Shown in pieces: positions 56,601 to 64,000 of a stretch of DNA of 64,000 bases. The notes below the pieces were generated by a model, which was given only the letters and a program-made list of their open reading frames with translations, did not search any database and was not told where the DNA came from. The number at the start of each line of letters is the position of its first letter. Positions within the stretch are counted from its first letter, which is position 1. The translations under genes were made by a program, and so were the position numbers. The stretch lies in the NCBI GenBank assembly GCA_965230375.1, contig CBDDKU010000010.1:1-64000 (forward strand), given 5' to 3'. The stretch is from CBDDKU01 sp965230375 (lineage in GTDB: Bacteria; Bacteroidota; Bacteroidia; Flavobacteriales_D; Cryomorphaceae).

Positions 56601-57794
56601 CGGGTAGATACTGGAAGTTGGTATCATCGATGAAGCAGGCTGGCTATTGAAGATGGACCTGTTCGGAACACCTTTGTAGAGTCCATTACCATTGGTGCTT
56701 GCCCAATACACGCCGTTCTCAGATTTGGTAATGCAGGTAATTCCTACCCCTATTTGCTCGAAGATTTCCGTGTTTTTTGGGAGTATCATGTAGGTATTGA
56801 GATCAACTCCGAAGTGTGCCCCGGCAGTAGATGTGTATAGCCAGAGAATGTTTGACTTGTCGTGGTAAGCGTAAAAACGAGAACTGGCGTGAACCACCTG
56901 ATCGGCATTTTTTAATTCGTCGATCCAAAGGGTATTGATTTCTCCTTTAACTATTGTCGACAAAGCTCCTTCGTCGTAAATAAATACCTGGCCTTCGTTT
57001 CCAATAGTTATACCTTGAAGGCGGTAGTCGTTTTGGATTGGGGTTGCACTGACTACTTCATCGAGACGCTTCTCATCTTTTTGAGAACAAGAAGTCCAAT
57101 CGACATATTTCATTTTTGGCTCAGGGTCCGTAAAGTCTATGAGTCCTAAGAAGCTTCCAGCGTGAACCCAAAATCTTCCTTCACCGTCAACACCTATAGA
57201 CCGAATCACATCATCTTTCTGTGGGCTATCGGGGATCATATTGGGATAGCTCTCAACGGCGTAGTCGGATGTTCTCCTTCTGCTTATGCGGTGGATGGTT
57301 CTGTGACTGTCTATTGCCCATATGTTATTGCTCTTGTCAAGAGCTAAGATTGAGACAGAAACATTCTGTGCAATAGGTACTACTTCGAAAGAGCCAGACA
57401 GAGGGTTGAATACCTGTAAACCGGATCCGTGACCTACCCATAATGCGCCGTCAAGATCTACAAGAAGTTTTAGCACTCGGTTGTTTCCAAGACTCGTCGA
57501 GTCAGACTTATCATTTTTATAAATCTTAAATGCATATCCGTCAAAACGGTTTAATCCGCTAGGTGTTCCCAACCAGATAAAACCCGTTGAATCTACTGCG
57601 ATATCGCTAATGAAGTTCTGTGATAAACCTAGCTCGGCGGGAATGAGTTCAAATTGGAAATTCTGTCCTTTGATGGGGGAGAAGCAGATTGTGAATAGCC
57701 AGAGCGCCAAAATCTTATGGAGCCAGTGCGCTTTTATCTTGGCTGCAAAGTTTGGCGCACCAGAAGTCAAAAGGTTTTTTGGGATTAAATCCAT
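53673..57794 (-). CDS. Hybrid two-component regulator with beta-propeller sensor (HTCS type)
   Basis: A 1373-aa protein. After a signal (to ~residue 44), two periplasmic propellers of Reg_prop repeats (~50-720, e.g. DSTGFIWLGTPSGLNRFDG and DLDGALWVGHGSGLQVF) lead to a Y_Y_Y domain (~745-810) and a helix (~835-855). The kinase core has NITHEFRTPLTVILG (phospho-His ~893) and GSGIGLALS. The receiver has PDIIISDVMMPFKNGYE (phospho-Asp ~1181), and an AraC HTH (~1270-1373) ends the protein. In gut Bacteroidota such proteins control glycan-use loci. Here no SusC/SusD genes lie nearby, and the neighbours are T9SS-exported proteins. Confidence 0.94.
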   Translation of the reverse strand: MDLIPKNLLTSGAPNFAAKIKAHWLHKILALWLFTICFSPIKGQNFQFELIPAELGLSQNFISDIAVDSTGFIWLGTPSGLNRFDGYAFKIYKNDKSDSTSLGNNRVLKLLVDLDGALWVGHGSGLQVFNPLSGSFEVVPIAQNVSVSILALDKSNNIWAIDSHRTIHRISRRRTSDYAVESYPNMIPDSPQKDDVIRSIGVDGEGRFWVHAGSFLGLIDFTDPEPKMKYVDWTSCSQKDEKRLDEVVSATPIQNDYRLQGITIGNEGQVFIYDEGALSTIVKGEINTLWIDELKNADQVVHASSRFYAYHDKSNILWLYTSTAGAHFGVDLNTYMILPKNTEIFEQIGVGITCITKSENGVYWASTNGNGLYKGVPNRSIFNSQPASSMIPTSSIYPVYKDENGHIWYFTKRTIMVIPDGSIHPQEVAFGIDNYNHVRASEDAEFDFSAKFIKGDGNGGLWIGNYDGLHHFHIDGTTVLKHDYFPIEQKSRNGDDDFLLGVYDLIIDDDDSIWIATAGEFGKFDPKTGVFDGLPFLNRFGTFDDNRISNRIVQTATKDFWIGTPNGLVKYDRSTKSFETLTHNPNDSNSLANNHIKSLCIDPTDPNVIWIGTNGAGLDRLDQRTLLFDHFTEKAGLPDQTIYGILSNGEQLWLSTNKGLCSFHTQNHSVNTYTVSDGLQDNEFNTRSFCKASDNELIFGGIKGINRFYPDSLFRSNENPETIISQVKINNRPVTFSSDSQVLSHPIESARDIWLRPDAQMVSFQVTGMDLSLPEKTEYQYKLVNFDPSWNIIGRDRNITFTSLPFGDYTLQVKSTNRSAKWSSKIKELNIHVLPPWWRTWWAYTIYALVIIGLVVFIYRYQLEREHEKREAQRLLELDTLKSRIFTNITHEFRTPLTVILGMTGMIKNNETYTQAIHENANNLLEMVNQILDLSKLEADKLEANYINGDIISYLRYLTESLRSTADIQEKELIFQSGVEQLLMDYDEVKTRQILLNLLSNAFKFTSKGDRITVKVRLGDENMLVVEVEDSGIGIPTEKLNHIFERFYQVDDSETRQAQGSGIGLALSFELVKLLGGKLEVDSELNKGSTFRFFLPIKNQSEAAEFYKAPVKASVPVSPGVPLPEEKDKPFLLLVEDNYQIVQFVQLLLQSTYHILHAENGKAGIEMAIKHIPDIIISDVMMPFKNGYEVTETLKADMRTSHIPIVLLTAKSTQEDRNTGLKHGADAYLNKPFDKDELEIRLEKLIALRKTLISRFKNLEESELENDQLENQFLVKVKDVVLQNIDNSEYRIDQLERALNLSKMQLYRKLKALTGMSPTIVVRDIRLNEAAKLLKQGELNVSEIAYAVGFNDPSYFTRAFKEKFGVAPSQYHR

Positions 57795-58244
57795 TTAGTC
57801 TGCTGACGTTGACACGTGGTGCATTAAGTTGTGATGTAACCTGTTTCTATCAGCCCTCTAAGCTTGGATATGCGACAACAGCAAACATCGTATTAAGTAT
57901 ATTGAAATATCCAATCATTTGAAAATGGAAGGCAGAAAAGTATGGATGCTTCATTGCTGCGCCCAGGTCTAGATTCTTAACGACTTGCAATTATTCAATA
58001 CGGGATTGCGCAATTTGTCGCCTCTTGTTTTTATAGAGTAAGTATTCTTTTTCTGAGCAAGATGTATCCAATGTTTAATAATGATTTATAAAACCTGACG
58101 TCGATAAAGCGCAGTAAAACAGTTTGTTAGGTGGCTGGTGTAATCTGAGTCCTAGCCTTTGTAAAATGAGTCCAAGTCCTTGCATAAGCAATTCCATAGG
58201 TTTGAATCATTCAACCAAAACTGATCACTCTAAACCTTAGTCTT
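57795..58244. other. 450-bp intergenic region between divergent genes
   Basis: AT-rich, with no ORF of note and no clear hairpin or consensus promoter that I can support. It presumably carries the two divergent promoters. Confidence 0.5.
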
Positions 58245-59504
58245 ATGGAAAAAAGATACTTAAAATTCAAAGTTATTGCGAGCTTCATTTTCTGTGCTTC
58301 CGTCACCCAATTGTCGATAGGCCAAGTTCAAAACAATGAGATTAATGTCGGGATGAAACCCGATATCATTCGATATGATGGTGTTAATGACCTTCCAGGT
58401 GATTTGCCTGGAGAAGGTACGTTTCAATCTTCCATTACGTATGAGCAGTCAAATTATAATGCAGGTATGACTTGCTATACCTGGAGTATACCATCCACAC
58501 CAAATACCCATGATTGTAGCAGCTACACCTGGGATTATCAACTCGAGAGGCCCTTCACTGAAACTGCAAGTTTATATGCGATTTTTTATGAAAATGACGT
58601 AGATCCTTGCTTATACAATGCGAGTTCTGATGATGATTATCTGGCAATGTCAGCTGAATTCTCATGGGGTTGGAATCCACCTCAGACTTCCTTTACCAAT
58701 TTTGGTGAGTACTTGTCTTCTCGATGGCGAGGAGATGATCAAAACCCATCTAGCGACAATTGGCTATTCGGTGATCATCCAACATGGGACTTTAAAGTGA
58801 AAACTGCATGGCGTTACTCTTATGGGAATGCCTGCAATGTCCCCTTGGAGTTCGGAGAAATCCAAATGAATTCAACAGTATCTGATAAAAACTCGACCAG
58901 TTCATTTATGATTAATGAAACGCCTTCAGCTGAAGGGGTGCTGACCTATACGAATGATTCACAAGGCCCGAGTACTGATGTGTTCTATTCTTTTTACATC
59001 GGAGAACCTATGGAAGTGACAATTTCTACAATGAATGAATATACTTCCTATGACTCCTATATATATCTATATGAAAACGAATGCTCACAGCTCATTACAT
59101 CCAACGATGATATTGAACCTGGGGTTTTACAATCAGAAATTATTCAAAATCTTGCTTCAGGAACGTACATCATCCAAGTTGAGGGATACGATACGTCGAA
59201 TGGCGTATTTGAATTGAATGTTTCAACATCGCAATCTACTCTTGGATTAAACAGTCAAGACGTTTCTGAGTTCGTCAAGCTGTTTCCCAACCCAGCAAAG
59301 GATCAGGTGACCTTGGATTTTGGAAATGAATTTGAATCAGCAAATGTTCAAATGATAGATTTGGCAGGGAAAATCGTTTTTGAAAAGTCTGGTATTGTCA
59401 ATCAGAGGTTCCATTTCGATTTGGGAGAATACCAGTCTGGGGTATACAGTATTCGAGTTTTTTCGGATTCGAAAGTTGCATTGAAGAAGCTGATTATTCA
59501 ATAG
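58245..59504 (+). CDS. T9SS type A secreted protein with PPC-like domain
   Basis: A 419-aa exported protein (signal 1-26). An N-terminal Cys-containing domain with many aromatic residues (~50-200; TCYTWSIPSTPNTHDCSSYT) is followed by a pre-peptidase C-terminal (PPC) type beta-sandwich (~225-335: VLTYTNDSQGPSTDVFYSF, YDSYIYLYENECSQLI, SGTYIIQVEGYDT). The end is a type A sorting domain (VKLFPNPAKDQVTLDF to ALKKLIIQ). PPC domains occur at the ends of secreted hydrolases; no catalytic motif is visible in this one. Confidence 0.82.
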   Translation: MEKRYLKFKVIASFIFCASVTQLSIGQVQNNEINVGMKPDIIRYDGVNDLPGDLPGEGTFQSSITYEQSNYNAGMTCYTWSIPSTPNTHDCSSYTWDYQLERPFTETASLYAIFYENDVDPCLYNASSDDDYLAMSAEFSWGWNPPQTSFTNFGEYLSSRWRGDDQNPSSDNWLFGDHPTWDFKVKTAWRYSYGNACNVPLEFGEIQMNSTVSDKNSTSSFMINETPSAEGVLTYTNDSQGPSTDVFYSFYIGEPMEVTISTMNEYTSYDSYIYLYENECSQLITSNDDIEPGVLQSEIIQNLASGTYIIQVEGYDTSNGVFELNVSTSQSTLGLNSQDVSEFVKLFPNPAKDQVTLDFGNEFESANVQMIDLAGKIVFEKSGIVNQRFHFDLGEYQSGVYSIRVFSDSKVALKKLIIQ

Positions 59505-59566
59505 CCCAAACTTTTGAGCCTTACATCTAACTCATCTTAACTCTCACGACAAAGACCATTTCAATT

Positions 59567-60664
59567 ATGCTACGCACCATATCTTTAAAATATATTCTCA
59601 TCATTGGCAGTCTCTTTTCAATCTGTGTGATATCAGGTTGTAATGAAGATGATAATCCGACTTGTTCGGATGGTATTCAGAACGGGAACGAAACTGGAAT
59701 TGATTGTGGTCCCATTCCATGTGCGCCATGCGCCACTTGTTCTGATGGCATAATGAATGGATCAGAGACCGGGGTTGATTGTGGTGGAAATTGCGATGTG
59801 TGCTCTGAATGCGATGATGGGATACAAAACGGGGATGAAACCGGCGTCGATTGCGGTGGGGCCTGCGATCCTTGCCCTGACTGTATGGATGGAATCCAAA
59901 ATGGCGATGAAACAGGTGTTGACTGTGGAGGTGATTGCGACCCTTGTCCTACTTGTGATGATGGAATTCAGAATGGTACAGAAACGGGTATAGACTGTGG
60001 TGGTGAATGTGAGCCGTGCCCCACTTGCGACGATGGTATTCAGAATGGAAATGAGACCGGTATTGATTGTGGGGGAGACTGTGATCCCTGTTTTGAGTGT
60101 GGTACATCTATCATTACGGATGCTGATGGAAATACGTACGAAACAGTCTTGATCGGAAGCCAGTGCTGGATAAAAGAGAACTTAAACACTGTAGTTGGTA
60201 ATTCTATCTGCTATGATCTGAATAGCGTAAACTGTGAGATTTACGGACGATTATACAACTGGTTTGATGCGATGGAAGCCTGTCCGGATGGCTGGCACCT
60301 TCCATCAAAGTCAGAAGTAGATGAATTGGCATACTTCCTTGACCCGATAAACGGTTGGATGCCCGGAAACAATGCTGGTGGCCACATGAAGCAAACTGGA
60401 AGCTCCTTGTGGGAAGCTCCAAATGTCGGAGCTACCAATTTGAGTGGGTTCACCGGTCTACCTGGGGGAAGAGGATGGTACCAATCGGGCGATGGAAATC
60501 AATTAAGCACTGCTGGGCATTTTTGGGCATCGAGTCTAAGCGAAGATGAAAATGGAGCAAACCGTGGCTGGAGGTATACCTTGGCATCAGGAGATGCACA
60601 GCTGTACATGTTAGATACCTACAGCACGCAATACGCTTTGTCATGTAGGTGTTTGAAAGACTAA
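59567..60664 (+). CDS. Repeat-bearing FISUMP-domain lipoprotein
   Basis: A 365-aa lipoprotein with lipobox ILIIGSLFSICVISGC (Cys25). Residues ~30-180 hold six repeats of 22-26 aa with the pattern C-DGIQNG-ETG-DCGG-C-PCP, with four regularly placed Cys each, resembling Cys-rich stalks on surface proteins. The C-terminal ~185 residues are a FISUMP domain (TDADGNTYETVLIGSQCWIK, RLYNWFDAMEACPDGWHLPS, SCRCLKD). The regular Cys and Asp suggest a rigid disulphide-stapled, possibly calcium-binding spacer holding the FISUMP domain off the membrane. Confidence 0.88.
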   Translation: MLRTISLKYILIIGSLFSICVISGCNEDDNPTCSDGIQNGNETGIDCGPIPCAPCATCSDGIMNGSETGVDCGGNCDVCSECDDGIQNGDETGVDCGGACDPCPDCMDGIQNGDETGVDCGGDCDPCPTCDDGIQNGTETGIDCGGECEPCPTCDDGIQNGNETGIDCGGDCDPCFECGTSIITDADGNTYETVLIGSQCWIKENLNTVVGNSICYDLNSVNCEIYGRLYNWFDAMEACPDGWHLPSKSEVDELAYFLDPINGWMPGNNAGGHMKQTGSSLWEAPNVGATNLSGFTGLPGGRGWYQSGDGNQLSTAGHFWASSLSEDENGANRGWRYTLASGDAQLYMLDTYSTQYALSCRCLKD

Positions 60665-60777
60665 TGGGCTTGTTTCCAAATATTCGATGTACTCGGGAAG
60701 AATGCGGCCGATGCCTTCATTTTGATTGAAAGTAGAAAAATGGCAAACCACACCTGCGTATCGTCAATATGTCAACT

Positions 60778-61182
60778 TCATCCGACGCTTTCCGCCTTCA
60801 ATTCCAAAACCCGCTTGATAAAATCGAGGGAAATGCGCTCTGCTTCATCACGCTTGAACTTCATAAAATGGCCATCGGCGTGGATGGAGATGGACTGCGA
60901 TAGAAAGAGCTGGAGTTTGTAATAGGGGATAGCCCAGTTGAAGTGGCTGTTGTACTTTCTGAAATGGACGATGATTCCCTTGGGGCGTAGTTCAATATTG
61001 GCGTGAGCGATGGATAGCCGGGCAAAGTGCTCAAAGAAGATTTCGCTGTAGGACTCGATCACCATTCGCGGACTTCCCACTCGCTTAAGGGCAATGCGAT
61101 TAAAGAGGCCATAAGGCTTTCCGACAAGCTCGTTGCAGGCTTCAATCTCTTCTCTTCTTTTCATCGATGCTTCGAAAACCAT
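60778..61182 (-). CDS. Conserved-looking 134-aa hypothetical protein
   Basis: A soluble protein with alternating strands and helices (RMVIESYSEIFFEHFARLSI, LRPKGIIVHFRKYNSHFNWAI) and a long C-terminal helix (DEAERISLDFIKRVLEL). Met7 (61164) is an alternative start. No signal peptide or known motif is seen; the family is not recognised. Confidence 0.6.
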   Translation of the reverse strand: MVFEASMKRREEIEACNELVGKPYGLFNRIALKRVGSPRMVIESYSEIFFEHFARLSIAHANIELRPKGIIVHFRKYNSHFNWAIPYYKLQLFLSQSISIHADGHFMKFKRDEAERISLDFIKRVLELKAESVG

Positions 61183-61393
61183 AGGGCGGGGTTTTTCTTT
61201 TAACAGCTAAACTAGGGATTCGGTTTGAGGAAAAGGTTGAAAGTTGGAATTGAATACATGTATTCGCTGCGCTGAGCACGAGTGAGCTTGCGCTCCTTCT
61301 CTTAAGACAAATCGCGCCGTCATCAGCCCTACATTTTTAAACCAAAAATTCCAGAACAAACCTTAACTTTCACATCCAAACCAAAACTAAAAC

Positions 61394-61573
61394 ATGATGT
61401 CATTTATTGGAATTATCGCACTGATTTGTGCCGTTTGGGTGATCTACGATGTTTGGACAAAAAACGATCGATTGACCGATACGGAGAAGCTCGTATGGAC
61501 AATTGGAGCAGTGATATTGAGCATCATTACCGCCATTATCTACTACTTTACTCAAAAAAATAAACCGGCATAA
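61394..61573 (+). CDS. Small two-helix membrane protein (PLDc_N-like)
   Basis: A 59-aa ORF from ATG 61394 (a second ATG follows at once). Helix 1 is SFIGIIALICAVWVIYDVW and helix 2 is LVWTIGAVILSIITAIIYYF, joined by TKNDRLTDTEK. The layout, with an acidic-basic loop before helix 2 and a lysine-rich end, is that of the small PLDc_N membrane proteins, as for 20312-20521. The function is unknown. Confidence 0.7.
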   Translation: MMSFIGIIALICAVWVIYDVWTKNDRLTDTEKLVWTIGAVILSIITAIIYYFTQKNKPA

Positions 61574-61627
61574 GGTTAAGAAGGTCAGGTCTTTGCGGTA
61601 TTAATTATTTGTGAACCGAAAATTTAA

Positions 61628-61660
61628 TTTGGAATTTTAAAATTTCCAACCCTAACTTTG
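61628..61660 (+). promoter_or_regulatory. Promoter of the met leader/metYX operon
   Basis: TTTG (61628-61631), a 21-bp spacer and TAACTTTG (61653-61660) match the Bacteroidota consensus exactly. Transcription should begin near 61667, about 11 bases before the leader-peptide ATG. Confidence 0.85.
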
Positions 61661-61677
61661 TAGCTCCTACAGAAGAA

Positions 61678-61776
61678 ATGAACTACATATCTCAAAATAA
61701 CGCTCAGCCGAACAACACCATGTGTTGTATGCATATGATGAACATCATGTGTATGTACTCCTGTACAATGTGCTGA
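61678..61776 (+). CDS. Met/Cys-rich leader peptide of the methionine operon
   Basis: A 32-codon ORF: MNYISQNNAQPNNT, then MCCMHMMNIMCMYSCTMC and TGA. The last 18 residues include 7 Met and 5 Cys; neither residue is otherwise present apart from the start Met. It starts ~11 bases after the predicted transcription start and ends 37 bases before a strong terminator hairpin that precedes metY. This is the layout of an attenuation leader whose translation speed reports charged tRNA-Met and tRNA-Cys. A stand-alone metal-binding peptide is the alternative. Confidence 0.75.
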   Translation: MNYISQNNAQPNNTMCCMHMMNIMCMYSCTMC

Positions 61777-61812
61777 AGCGAATGAGATAACTCCATAAAA
61801 TAATACGGAATT

Positions 61813-61846
61813 GAGCCCGCTGAAGTACGCCTTCAGCGGGCTTTTT
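61813..61846 (+). terminator. Attenuator-type intrinsic terminator before metY
   Basis: AGCCCGCTGAAG (61814-61825) pairs perfectly with CTTCAGCGGGCT (61831-61842) across a 5-nt loop, followed by TTTTCGTTT. It stands between the leader peptide and metY (41 bp to the ATG). GCTGAAG also occurs over the leader stop codon (61772-61778) and could pair with the 3' arm (61831-61837) instead. Confidence 0.85.
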
Positions 61847-61887
61847 CGTTTCCCCCAACTTGCTCACAACAACAAAAACAAAATAAA

Positions 61888-63228
61888 ATGACACAAATCA
61901 GAGAAAACCAAAGGTTTGAAACCAAGCAGCTTCACGCTGGTCAGGAAGTCGATCGCGAAACCAAGTCACGAGCGGTGCCCATCTACCAGACTACGTCCTA
62001 CGTCTTTGACGATAGCGAACAGGCTGCAAATTTATTCGGATTAAAGGAATTTGGGAATATCTACACCCGAATCATGAATCCGACCACCGATGTGTTTGAG
62101 AAGCGCATCGCAGCTCTAGAAGGCGGAACCTATGCGGTGGCCACAGCATCGGGGCAGGCCGCGCAGTTTCTGGCGATCAACAATATCGCTCAGGCTGGCG
62201 ATAACATCGTTGCTTCTGCTTCGCTCTACGGTGGAACCTACAACCAGTTTAAGTCCAATTTCAAACGACTCGGCATCGAAGTGCGGTTTGCCAATGTAGA
62301 TGACCCGACCAGCTTTGAGCGCCAGATCGGTGAACAAACCAAGGCCATCTACGTGGAGACGATTGGGAACCCTGGGTTCAATATCCCCGATTTTGAAAGC
62401 CTGGCTCAAATCGCATCCCGTTACCAAATTCCGCTTGTGGTTGACAATACCTTTGGGGCTGGTGGATACCTTGCCGCGCCGATGGAGTACGGTGCCAATG
62501 TGGTGGTGGCTTCGGCTACTAAGTGGATCGGTGGTCACGGTACTTCAGTAGGTGGTGTGGTGATCGACGCCGGAAACTTCAACTGGGGCAATGGGAAATT
62601 CCCACAGTTTTCGGAGCCATCAGAGAGCTACCACGGGCTCAATTTTTGGGACACCTTCGGCGAAGGAAATCCACTAGGCCTTCCCAATGTAGCCTTCGGA
62701 GTTCGAGCCAGAGTAGAAGGGCTCCGAGATTTTGGGGCTTCGCTTTCTCCTTTTAATAGCTTCTTGCTTCTCCAAGGATTGGAAACTCTTTCATTGCGGG
62801 TACAGCGCACTGTGGACAATGCCCTAGAGCTAGCGCAATGGTTGGAATCAAACCCCGAAGTGGAATGGGTGAACTACCCTGGGCTCAAGACAAGTCCACA
62901 CAATGGCCTGGCTCAGAAATACCTTCGAAATGGATTTGGTGGGGTGCTCACCTTCAAGCTTAAAGGTGGAAAAGATCGGGCCGACCAATTGGTGAACGGT
63001 CTGAGCCTTGTTAGCCATTTGGCCAACGTAGGCGACTCCAAAACCCTGATCATCCATCCGTCATCCACCACCCACGAGCAACTCTCACTTGCCGAGCAAG
63101 AGTCGTCTGGTGTCGTGCCTGGCTTGCTTCGCGTATCGGTGGGGATTGAGCATATCGAAGATATCAAAGCCGATTTTGAACAAGCTATCGCTGTATCAAA
63201 GCGAGAAAATTCCTGTGTACTACCATGA
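61888..63228 (+). CDS. metY: O-acetylhomoserine sulfhydrylase (MetY-type)
   Basis: A 446-aa PLP enzyme of the Cys/Met metabolism family, which makes homocysteine from O-acetylhomoserine and sulfide (or methionine with methanethiol). It opens with RFETKQLHAGQEVD, and YTRIMNPTTDVFEKRIAALEGG is the standard Tyr/Arg phosphate-binding segment. The PLP lysine is in VVASATKWIGGHGTS (~residue 211). The length is typical for MetY (~430-450), longer than cystathionine gamma-synthase (~390), and the insert after the Lys (FPQFSEPSESYHGLNFWDTF) is MetY-like. Its TGA overlaps the metX ATG. Confidence 0.93.
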   Translation: MTQIRENQRFETKQLHAGQEVDRETKSRAVPIYQTTSYVFDDSEQAANLFGLKEFGNIYTRIMNPTTDVFEKRIAALEGGTYAVATASGQAAQFLAINNIAQAGDNIVASASLYGGTYNQFKSNFKRLGIEVRFANVDDPTSFERQIGEQTKAIYVETIGNPGFNIPDFESLAQIASRYQIPLVVDNTFGAGGYLAAPMEYGANVVVASATKWIGGHGTSVGGVVIDAGNFNWGNGKFPQFSEPSESYHGLNFWDTFGEGNPLGLPNVAFGVRARVEGLRDFGASLSPFNSFLLLQGLETLSLRVQRTVDNALELAQWLESNPEVEWVNYPGLKTSPHNGLAQKYLRNGFGGVLTFKLKGGKDRADQLVNGLSLVSHLANVGDSKTLIIHPSSTTHEQLSLAEQESSGVVPGLLRVSVGIEHIEDIKADFEQAIAVSKRENSCVLP

Positions 63229-64000
63229 GCAAGCTAAAAACGTATAGCCCTGGTGTAAACATCAAGCTAGAAAATGGAGGGACTCTTTTGAGTCCTTCCA
63301 TTGGCTACCAGACCTGGGGCACACTTAACGAGTCGAAGTCGAATATAGTGTGGGTATGTCACGCACTCACGGCGAACAGCGATGTGTTTGATTGGTGGGA
63401 AGGCCTTTTTGGTCCGGGCAAAACCTTCAACGCCGAAGACCATTTCGTGGTCTGTGCCAATGTGCTTGGATCTTGCTACGGTTCTACCGGCCCTGTGGGA
63501 TACGACCCTTTTTGCGGATATCAAAATTTCCCAGAGCTGACCATTCGCGATTTGGTGAAAGCGCATGTTGCCCTAGCAGATTACCTAGGAATTGAGCAAA
63601 TCAACACCTTGATCGGTGGCTCGATGGGAGGGCATCAAGCTTTGGAGTGGTCAATCCTGGAGCCCGGTCGTATCGAAAACCTGATTCTTATCGCCACGAG
63701 TGCCATCCACTCGCCTTGGGGTGTTGCCTTCAATGAAGCTCAGCGAGCAGCCATCGAAGCCGACCCTACCTGGGGAGAGCAAAATCGGGATGGTGGCTTA
63801 AGCGGAATGAAAGCAGCGCGGAGCATTGCCTTGCTCTCATACCGATCTTACGAAACCTACGATTTCTCCCAGCCTAGGGAAAGCGGAGACCGAACGCTGA
63901 AGGCGAAATCCTATCAGCGCTATCAGGGTGAAAAGCTAGCCAAACGCTTTAATGCCTATAGCTACTATTCATTGAGCAAAACCATGGACAGCCACGACGT
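63225..64000 (+). CDS. metX: Homoserine O-acetyltransferase, cut by window edge
   Basis: An ATG at 63225 in a 4-bp overlap (ATGA) with metY opens a frame that runs off the right edge: 258 codons of a ~330-380-aa enzyme. It acetylates homoserine to feed MetY. The alpha/beta-hydrolase core shows HALTANSDV (oxyanion region), NVLGSCYGSTGP (substrate loop) and the nucleophile elbow GGSMGGHQALEW (Ser ~131). Asp and His of the triad are probably beyond the edge. Together with metY it makes homocysteine by direct sulfhydrylation. Confidence 0.95.
   Translation, partial: MSKLKTYSPGVNIKLENGGTLLSPSIGYQTWGTLNESKSNIVWVCHALTANSDVFDWWEGLFGPGKTFNAEDHFVVCANVLGSCYGSTGPVGYDPFCGYQNFPELTIRDLVKAHVALADYLGIEQINTLIGGSMGGHQALEWSILEPGRIENLILIATSAIHSPWGVAFNEAQRAAIEADPTWGEQNRDGGLSGMKAARSIALLSYRSYETYDFSQPRESGDRTLKAKSYQRYQGEKLAKRFNAYSYYSLSKTMDSHD

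Noticed and set aside
59660..60105. CRISPR-like regularly spaced repeats
   Set aside because: The repeats are coding, in frame, of protein period ~24 aa, and vary at third codon positions; no spacer structure or cas gene.
61660..61887. SAM riboswitch upstream of metY
   Set aside because: The leader is mostly occupied by a translated ORF and one terminator hairpin; I see no multi-helix SAM-I or short SAM-II-like pseudoknot core. A covariance-model search would decide.

Overview
The window looks like chromosomal DNA of a free-living, probably marine member of the Bacteroidota (Flavobacteriales/Cryomorphaceae-like). The signs are several proteins with type IX secretion (T9SS) C-terminal sorting domains of type A and type B, a PorP/SprF-family protein, two hybrid two-component regulators that fuse histidine kinase, receiver and AraC domains, FISUMP and CHU_C domains, promoters of the TTTG-N19-21-TAnnTTTG type, and start sites without strong Shine-Dalgarno sequences. 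The assignment rests on these family traits; no 16S rRNA is present.

Layout. 1-6.5 kb: the 5' part of thrS, a HAD-like phosphatase, tRNA-Ser(GCT) followed by a mosaic of ~150-bp repeats, a VOC protein, an arsR/ArsC-like pair with two matching operators, a SIMPL protein and AlkB. 6.7-11 kb: ankyrin protein, DUF2271 protein and a PepSY-flavodoxin-reductase fusion, probably one transcript. 11-20.5 kb: a T9SS type B metalloprotease, a small HNH-like protein, a secreted peptidyl-arginine-deiminase-like enzyme with a T9SS tail, a ferritin-like gene broken by an in-frame TGA, and a large DUF748 protein. 20.6-24.3 kb: two lipoprotein genes with closely matching upstream regions next to a TPR-LuxR regulator. 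24.4-32.3 kb: tRNA-Pro(TGG) with a collapsed second copy, then a tight five-gene cassette (YdjC-type deacetylase, patatin lipase, CHAP/peptidoglycan-binding protein, 1345-aa membrane protein, 171-aa protein). 32.3-36.5 kb: Kelch and acidic lipoproteins and a degraded region with a transposase remnant.

36.5-51.3 kb is a surface-protein locus: a TPR hybrid regulator, a 3173-aa T9SS protein, a cadherin-like/CHU_C protein and a PorP/SprF-like protein. 51.5-60.7 kb has a lipocalin-like protein, three more secreted or lipid-anchored proteins and a second hybrid regulator with a beta-propeller sensor. 60.8-64 kb ends in methionine synthesis: metY and metX (cut by the window edge) overlap by 4 bp.

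The most striking element is upstream of metY. A consensus promoter is followed by a 32-codon ORF in which 12 of the last 18 residues are Met or Cys, then a strong intrinsic terminator, then metY. This has the layout of a ribosome-mediated sulfur-amino-acid attenuator. The five-gene envelope cassette beside tRNA-Pro and the shared lipoprotein promoters are the next best candidates for undescribed biology.
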